Part shown: piece by piece, positions 45,545 through 53,956 of the stretch
How the letters are laid out: each line of letters starts with the position of its first letter
Position numbering within the stretch: the stretch's first letter is position 1
Assembly: GCA_964610385.1 (NCBI GenBank)
Contig: CAZSXW010000009.1
Coordinates: 13,594 to 77,593, forward strand
Source: CAZBSE01 sp964610385
Lineage (GTDB): Bacteria; Actinomycetota; Humimicrobiia; Humimicrobiales; Humimicrobiaceae
Length of the DNA stretch: 64,000 bases
Direction of reading: 5' to 3'
Notes under the pieces: generated by a model
Seen by the model: the letters and a program-made list of their open reading frames with translations, nothing else
Databases searched by the model: none
What the model was told of the DNA's origin: nothing
Translations under genes and position numbers: made by a program

Positions 45545-46402
45545 TTAACCTTTAAGAGAACCTGCAGTTAATCCTGAAACAATATGACGCTGGGCAAATA
45601 CATAGAATACAACAGCAGGTATAGCTGCTAATATGAGGAATGCTGATACCAGAGATAAATCCTGCCCGTACTGGCCTTGAAATTGCATTGTTCCAAGCTG
45701 TAATGTCCATAATTTCTCCCTATCTATCAGAACCAGTGCTACTAATAAATCGTTCCAAGTGTTAACCACAGCCAAGGCTGCCACTGCAGCTAGAGATGGC
45801 TTTGCCAGCGGCAGAAGTATACGCCAGAAAAATCCTATTGTATTGCAACCATCTATATTTGCAGCATCCTGTAGTTCTGAAGGAATGTCCATAAAAAAAT
45901 TGCGGAGAATTACAGTTGACATAGAAATCTGGAATGTTGTCAGTACCAGTATTACTCCTATCAGATTATTTTGTAAGCCTATCTGTCTTACTATAATGAA
46001 TATTGGTAAAATGGCTACTGTAGCCGGGAACATAAGACCAAGGGTAAAAAATTGGAATAGAGCAGCTTTGCCCTTGAAGACTATACGTGAAAATACAAAA
46101 GCCGACATGGAAGAAACAATTACTACTAAAAAAGTAGTTGATAGGGTTACAACCACACTATTGCGCATCATATACCAGAAATCCTTTAAAGTTAAAATTT
46201 CTATAATATTCTGCCATCTTGGTGGTATGGGAGGAACGTAAGGTATTGTATAAAACTCACCGCGTGTCTTTAATCCACCAAATATGATAATGACAATCGG
46301 GATAAGGATGAGGATAACAGCTATCGTAAGAAGGAAATATTTAAAAAATCCTGCAACGCGTTCATTTAATCTTGTTTTTTTCATAACACCTTTATCTATC
46401 AT
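45545..46402 (-). CDS. Carbohydrate ABC transporter permease (MalG-like)
   Basis: Membrane permease with about six helices; the cytoplasmic EAA loop reads LQDAANIDGCNTIGFFWRI followed by LPLAKPSL. The C-terminus ends QRHIVSGLTAGSLKG, typical of CUT1-type MalG proteins. Two close starts (46402 and the Met six codons later) are possible. It pairs with the MalF-like gene 13 bp upstream. No ATPase gene is in this cluster; a shared MsmK-type ATPase elsewhere is likely. Confidence 0.92.
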   Translation of the reverse strand: MIDKGVMKKTRLNERVAGFFKYFLLTIAVILILIPIVIIIFGGLKTRGEFYTIPYVPPIPPRWQNIIEILTLKDFWYMMRNSVVVTLSTTFLVVIVSSMSAFVFSRIVFKGKAALFQFFTLGLMFPATVAILPIFIIVRQIGLQNNLIGVILVLTTFQISMSTVILRNFFMDIPSELQDAANIDGCNTIGFFWRILLPLAKPSLAAVAALAVVNTWNDLLVALVLIDREKLWTLQLGTMQFQGQYGQDLSLVSAFLILAAIPAVVFYVFAQRHIVSGLTAGSLKG

Positions 46403-46415
46403 AAATCAATCCTTT

Positions 46416-47258
46416 CTATGCTATGCGTTCTGTTCTGCGCACAAAACTCCTATAAGTTATGGAAAAGATCAGCGCAATAATCAACATCATTATTGCTATT
46501 GCTGCGCCATATCCAAGTTGAAATCGTACAAAACTAAAACGATACATATATGTCGATAAAACCTCACTGGCATTGACCGGACCGCCTTTAGTCATAATCC
46601 ATACGATTGCAAAGACCTGCAGCGAACCGAGAACTGACAAATATACTGATGTTCTTACCGTGCCCATTATTAAAGGTAAGGTTATATGTGTTATCATCTG
46701 GCGTTTTGTTACACCATCGATTAAAGCAGCTTCTTCGACATCTCTTGGAATATTTTGTATTCCCGTTATATATAGAAGCATATGGAATCCGATATATTTC
46801 CAGGTCAGTACCATAAATATTGAAAATATAACCAGACTTGTATTGCCCAACCAGGCCTGAGTTTCCCACCCAAAAGCTTGAAAGACTGCATTTATAAATC
46901 CTCTACTTGGTTCAGGATTGTAAAGAATTCTCCACATAATGGCTGTAATAGTCTCAGACAGAACATAGGGCAGAAAAAATACTGTCCTATAGAATCCACG
47001 ACCGCGTATTTTACGTCCGATCATAAGAGCAATAACCATAGCCAGGGGGAGTTGTACTGATAAAGAAAGTGCAACAATCATAAAACTGTTACCTATAGCT
47101 TTCAGAAAAACTTTATCCGTAAATAAGTTTAAAAAATTTCCCATTCCTATAAAATCTTCGGCGGGGCCCATACCGTTCCAGTCAAATGTGCTGTAGTAAC
47201 CACACCGTATTATGGGATATACAAGAAAAATCGATATAAGGGCTGCAGCAGGGATCAA
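46416..47258 (-). CDS. Carbohydrate ABC transporter permease (MalF-like), start probably further upstream
   Basis: CUT1-type permease with EAA loop VEEAALIDGVTKRQMITHI. The TTG at 47258 begins inside the first transmembrane helix (IPAAALISIFLVYPI), with no ribosome-binding site. Upstream the frame stays open and encodes the usual basic N-terminus (PRRIKPHSISIERTKVFLF), reaching a strong AGGAGG at 47336-47331. The codons at a proper distance are ATT (47327), ATA (47324) and ATA (47321), with no ATG/GTG/TTG. The true start is therefore likely a rare ATA or ATT codon, giving about 22 more residues, unless there is a sequence error. Confidence 0.88.
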   Translation of the reverse strand: MIPAAALISIFLVYPIIRCGYYSTFDWNGMGPAEDFIGMGNFLNLFTDKVFLKAIGNSFMIVALSLSVQLPLAMVIALMIGRKIRGRGFYRTVFFLPYVLSETITAIMWRILYNPEPSRGFINAVFQAFGWETQAWLGNTSLVIFSIFMVLTWKYIGFHMLLYITGIQNIPRDVEEAALIDGVTKRQMITHITLPLIMGTVRTSVYLSVLGSLQVFAIVWIMTKGGPVNASEVLSTYMYRFSFVRFQLGYGAAIAIMMLIIALIFSITYRSFVRRTERIA

Positions 47259-47381
47259 GAATAAAAAAACTTTTGTTCTTTCTATTGAGATACTATGTGG
47301 TTTGATTCTTCTAGGCGATATTATAATAAACCTCCTATTGGATACATTTTATTTTATTTTTTTAATACTTTCAATTAATCA

Positions 47382-47415
47382 ATGGGGATTGAGTATTTTA
47401 AAACTCAATCCCCAT
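47382..47415 (-). terminator. Intercistronic hairpin between binding-protein and permease genes
   Basis: Arms 47382-47394 and 47403-47415 form a perfect 13-bp stem (GGGGATTGAGT core) with an 8-nt loop, 24 bp after the binding-protein stop. There is no minus-strand T-tract, so it is more likely a 3'-end stabiliser or partial attenuator that raises binding protein over permease levels. Confidence 0.6.
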
Positions 47416-47438
47416 ATATCACCTTACTTAACTATTCC

Positions 47439-48797
47439 TTATTGAAGCTCTTGAGCAGCTGAATCTTCAACCATTTGAGCAGCTTCCTCCGGTGTCATTG
47501 ATTCTGCAAAAATTGCCTGAACGGCATCATTAACTACAGAACCCATTGCCGGTGGAAGATACTGGTCATAGTACAGCTGGAAATACTCTGCATCTGCTGC
47601 ACCCTGCTGAACCATTATAAGGTTTGGATCAGTAAGAGCTGCCTCAGCACCGGCTACAACTGGAACAGACATTCCTATTTCAGCCTGTGCCTTTTGTGAA
47701 TCCACACTGCTTATATATTTCAGGAAATCTACTGCTGCATCTGGAGCATTTATACCAACTACAAATCCATTACCGCCACCCAGCGCATCATTAAGATCAC
47801 CGGTACCGCCTTCTACTGCGGGGAACTTAAACCAGCCGAGTTTACCATCAAGGCCTGTGCCATCAGCACTGTTTTCTCTGAATGAACCAGGAGCCCACTG
47901 CCCCATAAGGTCCATACCGGCTTCTCCGTTACCCATCAGGGTACCTTCGTCTCCCCATGTTGAAGCTAAGAAACCATCCTGGAATGCATCCAAATCAACT
48001 AGTTCCAGAATTTTTTCACCAGCTTCTACGAATGGAGCATCGGTAAAGGAGCCTGATCTTGAAGCAGCAGCATCAAAACCAGCTTGTCCACCAATACGTG
48101 TTGCAAGATACTCCCACCAGAAAGCAGCCGGCCATTTATCTCCTGCACCAACTGCAATCGGGGTGATACCGGCATCTTTTAGTTTCTGTACATCATCAAG
48201 AAGCTCGGCCCAAGTAGTAGGCGGAGCATCGATTCCTGCATCAGCGAATAATTCAGTATTATACCAGAAGCCAACCATTCCCATATCTCTCGGCACACCG
48301 TAGTTCACTCCTTTATAGGAATAAACACCTAGAGCACCTGGTGAGAATGTATCGCCCCAGCCGTCTGCAGCAAGATCTGCTGTGATGTCTCTAAGTAGGC
48401 CTGCTTCAGCCTGATCATTCATGGTACCACCACCCCAGCTCTGGAAAAGATCCGGTACTTCGCCAGTCTGCATAACTGTTGTCATTTTTGCTTTGAAGTT
48501 TTCATTCTCCAAAACTGTGATATCAATGGTAACATTTGGATTTGCAGCCATATATTCATCAGCCAGACTCTGCCACAAAGCTTTCTGGGTTTCTTCTGTC
48601 TGAATGTGCCACCAGGTAAAAGTAACTGGCGCTGCTACCTCTTCTTCTTCTTCTTCTTCGGCTACTACTTCTTCTTCAGCTTCTTCTTCGATAACAGCTT
48701 CTTCCTCTTCAGCAGCCTCTTCTTTACAGGAAGTTCCAATAAGCAACATTGAAACTGAAAAAATCGCAATTAAAGCAAGTATTAGTATTTTTTTCAC
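47439..48797 (-). CDS. Carbohydrate ABC transporter substrate-binding lipoprotein (SBP_bac_1)
   Basis: Extracellular lipoprotein of the CUT1 importer. Signal peptide with lipobox LIGTSC (Cys ~24), then a Glu/Ala/Val low-complexity linker to about residue 55. The mature domain opens VTFTWWHIQTEETQKALWQ and contains PDLFQSWGGG, GVPRDMGMVGFWYNT, a WW/aromatic-rich core and GGGNGFVVGI. The start is GTG at 48797 with AAGGAGA upstream. Likely ligand: an oligosaccharide of glucose or xylose, inferred from GH3 and xylB. Confidence 0.92.
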   Translation of the reverse strand: MKKILILALIAIFSVSMLLIGTSCKEEAAEEEEAVIEEEAEEEVVAEEEEEEEVAAPVTFTWWHIQTEETQKALWQSLADEYMAANPNVTIDITVLENENFKAKMTTVMQTGEVPDLFQSWGGGTMNDQAEAGLLRDITADLAADGWGDTFSPGALGVYSYKGVNYGVPRDMGMVGFWYNTELFADAGIDAPPTTWAELLDDVQKLKDAGITPIAVGAGDKWPAAFWWEYLATRIGGQAGFDAAASRSGSFTDAPFVEAGEKILELVDLDAFQDGFLASTWGDEGTLMGNGEAGMDLMGQWAPGSFRENSADGTGLDGKLGWFKFPAVEGGTGDLNDALGGGNGFVVGINAPDAAVDFLKYISSVDSQKAQAEIGMSVPVVAGAEAALTDPNLIMVQQGAADAEYFQLYYDQYLPPAMGSVVNDAVQAIFAESMTPEEAAQMVEDSAAQELQ

Positions 48798-48841
48798 TTC
48801 TTTTCATCTCCTTTTAGCCCATTTTTTGATAAAATATACTG

Positions 48842-48888
48842 GAGATTTGTTTAAGATAGGCCCCCCTATAAGCCCTTAGACAAATCTC
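48842..48888. repeat. Long hairpin in the leader of the binding-protein gene
   Basis: GAGATTTGTTTAAG at 48842-48855 pairs with CTTAGACAAATCTC at 48875-48888 (one G-U), enclosing a smaller ATAGG/CCTAT stem with a C-run. It lies 45 bp before the binding-protein start and 63 bp after the ROK gene, so it may separate ROK from the transport genes or control the leader. Neither strand shows a clean T-tract. Confidence 0.5.
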
Positions 48889-48950
48889 ATTTTATTTATC
48901 CCTTACACCTCCTTTAACTTTTTTTATAATATTTATATTAATGTTAGAAA

Positions 48951-50165
48951 TTATTCAAAATAATTCGAAAGAATATAAGACGCTGCTCCAAGTAATCCGG
49001 CATTATCACCTAATTCGGAATACTTGATTACAGTTTCTCTTTTTATGGAAAATAAGGAAATCTTATTTATCTTTTCTCTTAGATTTTTAAGAAAATATTC
49101 TCCCGCCTTTGTAAAGATACCCTGAATAATTACAATTTGTGGGTCATACATAAGAATAATGTTGGATATTCCAATTCCGAACCAGTTTATCGCATCATCC
49201 ATCAGATCCAGCGCAAGTTTATCCTGATCGTTGGATGCATCAAATATACTATCAATATCTATATTATCAGGACTTCTTCCATTAAAAATGACTGAATCAG
49301 GATATTCTTTATACTTTTCCCTGGCCATCCTTAATATCCTGTTAGTCGTCACCATTGCTTCAAAACAGCCTTTACCGCCGCATGCACAGATTTCTCTTGC
49401 TTCGGGATCCACAACCATATGTCCTATTTCACCAATCAAATAATGATTACCTCTTTTAATTTCATTTTCTATTATTACTCCAGCTACCAATCCTTTGCCA
49501 GCCTGAATGGCAACAATGTTGTTTTTATCTTTTGCCAAACCTAAAATTTTTTCGGCAAAAACCTGAAATCTTATATGATTATCCACAATTACCGTTATTT
49601 CATTAGGTATCTTTTCCAGTATTTTTTCTTTCAGGTTTAGGTTCTTACCCCATGACGGAAAATGCGGTGAAAAAATAACCTCACCGCTCGTATAATTAGT
49701 TATTCCATAAGCTCCAATAGCAAGTCCGATAATTTTACCTTTATCGATGCCGCTGCTGTTCGTAAGATTATTGTATAAATCTACTATCTTTTCCAAAACA
49801 CTTTCAAACTTCTCATTTGTTTTAAGCGGTACCGAGTTTTTATAGAGGATCTTGCCCTTTAAATCTGTAATTACAGAAGCCAACTTGTTTGCCGATATAA
49901 TCATACCTATTGCATAACCACCATTTTCATTGAGCTTATAAATATTAGGTTTCTTGCCACCTTCCTCTGTTGAGCTCCCCTTTCCGACATTGACAACAAG
50001 ACCCTTTTTCAAATAGTAATTTATTATGGTCATAAGTGTGGGTTTACTTAAACTGACTACTTTAGAAAGTTCAGATATTGATATTTTTCCTGAATCACGA
50101 AGAATATTCAATATTACTTTTCTGTTTGTTTGTTTAAGAGCTTTTTGTTTTTTTATTGAAATCAT
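48951..50165 (-). CDS. ROK family transcriptional repressor (XylR/NagC-like)
   Basis: 404 aa: an N-terminal winged helix-turn-helix (ILRDSGKISISELSKVVSLSKPTLMTII, positions ~20-50) followed by a ROK sugar-kinase-like domain with the zinc motif CACGGKGCFEA and a preceding GEIGHMVVDP. Such proteins repress sugar genes until their sugar binds. It faces xylB across a shared inverted repeat and sits directly upstream of the importer and GH3 genes, so it very likely controls both transcripts and itself. Inducer probably xylose or glucose; not proven. Confidence 0.93.
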   Translation of the reverse strand: MISIKKQKALKQTNRKVILNILRDSGKISISELSKVVSLSKPTLMTIINYYLKKGLVVNVGKGSSTEEGGKKPNIYKLNENGGYAIGMIISANKLASVITDLKGKILYKNSVPLKTNEKFESVLEKIVDLYNNLTNSSGIDKGKIIGLAIGAYGITNYTSGEVIFSPHFPSWGKNLNLKEKILEKIPNEITVIVDNHIRFQVFAEKILGLAKDKNNIVAIQAGKGLVAGVIIENEIKRGNHYLIGEIGHMVVDPEAREICACGGKGCFEAMVTTNRILRMAREKYKEYPDSVIFNGRSPDNIDIDSIFDASNDQDKLALDLMDDAINWFGIGISNIILMYDPQIVIIQGIFTKAGEYFLKNLREKINKISLFSIKRETVIKYSELGDNAGLLGAASYILSNYFE

Positions 50166-50204
50166 TCGATAGATATCATTTTAAATACTCAATGATGTAA
50201 AAAT

Positions 50205-50233
50205 ATTATAGAAGTAAAGTATTAGTTAGTCAA
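50205..50233 (-). promoter_or_regulatory. Promoter of the ROK repressor gene
   Basis: Minus-strand TTGACT (50233-50228), 17-nt spacer, TATAAT (50210-50205). The -35 lies in the left arm of the shared inverted repeat, consistent with autoregulation. Confidence 0.75.
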
Positions 50234-50264
50234 GCCACTTTTATAATACACTTTAAAAAATCAC

Positions 50265-50293
50265 TTGACTAACTGAACTTTTCTTTTTATTAT
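50265..50293 (+). promoter_or_regulatory. Promoter of the xylulokinase gene
   Basis: TTGACT at 50265-50270, 17-nt spacer, TATTAT at 50288-50293. The -35 lies in the right arm of the inverted repeat. The transcript would have a leader of roughly 235 nt. Confidence 0.7.
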
Positions 50294-50535
50294 TTAACAT
50301 AAAAATCTTAAGGTTTAAAAATTGAATATAAAAACAATCTTTATAAAAAATATTTACCTTTATATTAATAAATTTTCAAATCATTTCAATAATATTAAGG
50401 CCTCATGAAAAACATAATGAACACCAAATTAAAGTGTATTTTGACCCTGAAAACTATAGAGTTGATGTTAAATTAATATTATTGGAAAGAATGAAATAAT
50501 ATAACGGAAAATAAAAAGTAATTATATTAAAAATT

Positions 50536-52068
50536 ATGAATTTTCTTTTAGGTCTCGATATAGGAACTACTTCAACAAGGACTGTATTAATAAATGAAAA
50601 CAACAAACTGGTAGCTTCAAGTATAAGTGATTATAAACTTATAACACCAAAACCTGGATGGTCCGAACAAATTCCAGACGATTGGTGTAATGCTTCTATT
50701 AAAACTATAAAGGATATTATAAAAAAATCAGATGTCTCTCCTAAAAATATCGCATGTATTGGTTTATCAGGGCAGATGCATGGCAGTGTTTTTTTAAACA
50801 ATTATGGTAATGTGATAAGACCTGCAATACTCTGGTGTGATCAGAGGACTTACAAACAATGTCAGACTATATATAAAATATTTGGCTACGATAATTTTAT
50901 AAAGCTATCTTACAACAGAGCTTTACCAGGATTTACGGCACCCAAAATACTCTGGCTTAGAGAAAATGAACCTGAAAATTACAAAAAGGTATCAAAAATT
51001 CTTCTACCCAAAGACTATGTCAGATACAGGCTATCGGACACCTATGCAACTGAAGTATCCGATGCTTCCGGAACAATTCTTATGGATATTCCATCCAGAA
51101 ACTGGTCCGGCGAAATTTTAAATGGTTTGAATATAAACAAGGATCTACTCCCGGATGTATTCGAATCAGAAATAATATCTTCAAAAGTTAGTGAAGAAGC
51201 TTCCAACCTTACAGGACTGATTGAAGGTACTCCCATAGTTGGAGGCGGCAGCGATAATGCTGCCGGAGCTGTTGGTAATGGTATCACAAGAAGCGGTCTT
51301 ATTTTGGATACTATAGGAACTTCAGGCGTAGTGTTTGCGCACAGCGATAAACCACTATACGATCCTCAGGGCAGATTACATTCCTTTTGTCATGCCGTTG
51401 CCGATAAGTGGCATCTTACAGGTGTAACAATCTCAGCTGGCGGATCACTCAAGTGGTATTTTGATAAATTCGGGCCAACCATGGAAATAACTAAAGATTT
51501 TCCTAATCTCAAAGGGTATGATCTTCTGAACGAACAGGCAAAAAGAGTACCTATTGGATCAAATGGACTTATATTTTTACCATACCTATCAGGCGAAAGA
51601 ACACCCTATGCAGATCCTCATGCTAGAGGCGTATTTTTTGGTATTTCTTACCTGCATAACGCAGATCATTTCATAAGATCAATTATGGAGGGAGTGGCAT
51701 TCAGCCAACTGGACTGCCTCTCTCTAATGAGAGAACTCAATATTAAATCAGATAAAATTATCTTATCCGGCGGAGGATCAAGAAGTGATATATGGAGACA
51801 GATTTTGACGGATATTTTAAACACACAAGCAATTACCTTAAACGTTGAAGAAAGCAGCCCAGCTTACGGAGCTGCAATAATTGCAGGTAAAGGGTGCGGG
51901 ATATATTCTGATATCAATAAGCTTGCAGACAGAATAATTAATGATATTAAACAGGAAAACCACCCGATAATCGAAAATGTTAAAAAATATAATAAGATAT
52001 ACCGGATCTATAAATCATTATATACAAGCTTAAAAGATAAATTCAAAGAACTTGGCAGCTTATATTGA
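50536..52068 (+). CDS. xylB: Xylulokinase (FGGY family)
   Basis: Phosphorylates D-xylulose with ATP. N-terminal FGGY domain begins LGLDIGTTSTRTVLI; the xylulokinase-type GLSGQMHGSVFL and ILWCDQRT follow. The C-terminal domain has GGGSDNAAGAVGNG, TIGTSGVV, LPYLSGERTPYADPHARG and ILSGGGSRSDIWRQI. 510 aa is the normal length. No xylose isomerase of the classical type is in the window. Confidence 0.93.
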   Translation: MNFLLGLDIGTTSTRTVLINENNKLVASSISDYKLITPKPGWSEQIPDDWCNASIKTIKDIIKKSDVSPKNIACIGLSGQMHGSVFLNNYGNVIRPAILWCDQRTYKQCQTIYKIFGYDNFIKLSYNRALPGFTAPKILWLRENEPENYKKVSKILLPKDYVRYRLSDTYATEVSDASGTILMDIPSRNWSGEILNGLNINKDLLPDVFESEIISSKVSEEASNLTGLIEGTPIVGGGSDNAAGAVGNGITRSGLILDTIGTSGVVFAHSDKPLYDPQGRLHSFCHAVADKWHLTGVTISAGGSLKWYFDKFGPTMEITKDFPNLKGYDLLNEQAKRVPIGSNGLIFLPYLSGERTPYADPHARGVFFGISYLHNADHFIRSIMEGVAFSQLDCLSLMRELNIKSDKIILSGGGSRSDIWRQILTDILNTQAITLNVEESSPAYGAAIIAGKGCGIYSDINKLADRIINDIKQENHPIIENVKKYNKIYRIYKSLYTSLKDKFKELGSLY

Positions 52069-52085
52069 TCAAACTTATACCTGTT

Positions 52086-52517
52086 CTATCTTTTCCTTGC
52101 CAAACTTTTTGTTCTTACACAAACATCAGCAAGAGTAATTCCTTCCAGAATTTTAGCGATAGCGTTGCGTACATCTAACATCACGCTATAAAGGCCGCAG
52201 TTCTTTTCTCTCGGGCAGCTTACATATGCCCATTTACTTACACAGCTCAAGGGGGCAAGGGGACCGTCAATAATCCGAATTACCCGGGCAAGAGTAATTT
52301 CTTTTGGATCTTTGATCAAACTATATCCTCCGCCAATACCGCGTTTGCTCTGTAGTAAACCTGCATTTTTAAGCTCAAGTAAAATCTGCTCTAAGAATTT
52401 CTCCGGTATCTTTTCTTGTTCTGATATTTCATGTATCTGTACAGAATCCTTACTATAGTTAAGGGAAAGATGTACCATAGCCCTTAAGGCATAATCCCCT
52501 TTTTTTGATAGTCTCAT
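52086..52517 (-). CDS. Rrf2 family transcriptional regulator (IscR/RsrR-like)
   Basis: 143 aa. The N-terminal winged helix reads MRLSKKGDYALRAMVHLSL, with IPEKFLEQILLELKNAGLL and RGIGGGYSL. Three cysteines (SCVSKWAYVSCP...NCGLYSV) sit where Rrf2 proteins bind an Fe-S cluster, so it should sense redox or Fe-S state. It lies 125 bp downstream of the second hydrogenase operon on the same strand and is a candidate regulator of the Fe-S-rich operons in this window. Confidence 0.92.
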   Translation of the reverse strand: MRLSKKGDYALRAMVHLSLNYSKDSVQIHEISEQEKIPEKFLEQILLELKNAGLLQSKRGIGGGYSLIKDPKEITLARVIRIIDGPLAPLSCVSKWAYVSCPREKNCGLYSVMLDVRNAIAKILEGITLADVCVRTKSLARKR

Positions 52518-52641
52518 ATAATCTAACCCTTTTATAAAATTTATAATCCGTTAAACTTCTAAATAAACACTAAATTAACTTAATTATCATCTGCTTTAAT
52601 TTACTCGAAGGATTAAGTACACAGCACTAATTCTTTTTTAT

Positions 52642-53937
52642 TTAATACTTATAATTTACCTCAATTAAGTGAACAGAGCAAGAAATACAGGGATCATATG
52701 CTCTTGCTACCATCTCTAATTTTTCCGATAGTGATTCCTTAGATTCATTGATAAGCCTCTCTGCTGAAGCTTTAAAGTCTTTCTCCATATTAGCCAAGTT
52801 CTGTGCTGTAGGTGTAATGACATCTGCGCCGGTTACCCTTCCTTTGCTGTTAAAAATATAGCTATGAAATAACATACCGCGCGGTGCTTCACAGGCAGCT
52901 GTCCCTATACCTGCTTTGACCTTTACTCTGACAGGTCTTTCATATTTTATTCCATACCTAAGAAGCTGCTCTATAATCTCAAGTGATCTTTCTATATCGT
53001 AGATTATCTCTACAGCCTGAGCAAGATTATTATAAAGTACATTTTGTGAAGACAGATTTAGACCTAATTTTTCAACAGCTTTTTTAGCCTCTCCGGTTAG
53101 CTTGCGCCCATTCAATATTATCCGCGCCAGAGCACCTACCATAAATGGTTTTCTTTTAAATAGGCTGTGCTTCGCATGAGAATGCAGAACAACTTTTTCA
53201 TTACATACTTCTTTATATTTGCTGACATCTACCGAGTCTCCAGTTGATAATATTATTTTATCTCCAAATAAGCTATATCTGCTATCCATAGAACCAAGCG
53301 CTGCATAAATTGTCATAGATTCAGTAAAGTCGGGAACTTTTAAAGTAGCCATTATATCAATAGTATCCACCGCCTGCTTTAATCCTTTTTCCAACTGTTT
53401 TTTTAATTCAAGTAAAAGTTCTTTATCAGGCAACCTGCCAAAGCCTCCTATAATAGCATTCACAGGATGTACTGCTCTGCCGCCTATCGCTTCCTGAATA
53501 TTATTTCCAAGTTTCTTCAAACCCAAACCCATTCTCACCAGCTCCGGTCTATCAGCTGCCAAAGTAACAGCTCCCGTATAACCTAAATAGTCGGGCACCG
53601 CCAGACAGAACAGATGAAGGGCATGGCTTTCTATATTCCCTCCCTGAAGTAAAAGGTCCCTCAGCAGGTGAGTTTGAGGCGTTACTCTGACATTAAAAGC
53701 ATTTTCTATGGCTTCCAGGGAAGTTATCGTATGGACTGCAGAACAGATAGCACATATTCTTGATAAAATTGGTGTTATCTCATTATAATACCGTCCGATT
53801 ATAATCGGTTCAAAAAAACGGCTTCCCTCAAAGATATTCGCTTCCACCTTAACTATCTTTCCATCCTTAATATCAAGAGTAATACCGCCGTGCCCCTCGA
53901 CTCTGCATAAATGACTAATCTTTATTGATTTATTCAT
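52642..53937 (-). CDS. hydA: Group 3b-like [NiFe] hydrogenase alpha (large) subunit, copy 2
   Basis: Catalytic subunit, 431 aa from ATG 53937 (AAGGG upstream); a longer reading runs into hydD. Nickel ligands are retained: Cys62/Cys65 in RICAICSAVH and Cys417/Cys420 in DPCISCSVH. The usual Gly between the first pair is Ala (CAIC rather than CGIC). An 8-residue tail follows His423. It is the last gene of a seven-gene operon with signalling genes. Confidence 0.93.
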   Translation of the reverse strand: MNKSIKISHLCRVEGHGGITLDIKDGKIVKVEANIFEGSRFFEPIIIGRYYNEITPILSRICAICSAVHTITSLEAIENAFNVRVTPQTHLLRDLLLQGGNIESHALHLFCLAVPDYLGYTGAVTLAADRPELVRMGLGLKKLGNNIQEAIGGRAVHPVNAIIGGFGRLPDKELLLELKKQLEKGLKQAVDTIDIMATLKVPDFTESMTIYAALGSMDSRYSLFGDKIILSTGDSVDVSKYKEVCNEKVVLHSHAKHSLFKRKPFMVGALARIILNGRKLTGEAKKAVEKLGLNLSSQNVLYNNLAQAVEIIYDIERSLEIIEQLLRYGIKYERPVRVKVKAGIGTAACEAPRGMLFHSYIFNSKGRVTGADVITPTAQNLANMEKDFKASAERLINESKESLSEKLEMVARAYDPCISCSVHLIEVNYKY

Positions 53938-53956
53938 CACATAATCCCTTGTTAAA

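Larger units (their letters stand above)
50166..50535. other. Divergent control region of ROK and xylulokinase genes
   Basis: 370 bp with two well-formed divergent promoters (listed separately) whose -35 hexamers lie in the arms of an 11-bp inverted repeat, AGTTAGTCAAG at 50224-50234 and its complement at 50264-50274. Between 50295 and 50535 only AT-rich leader sequence is seen. Confidence 0.75.
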
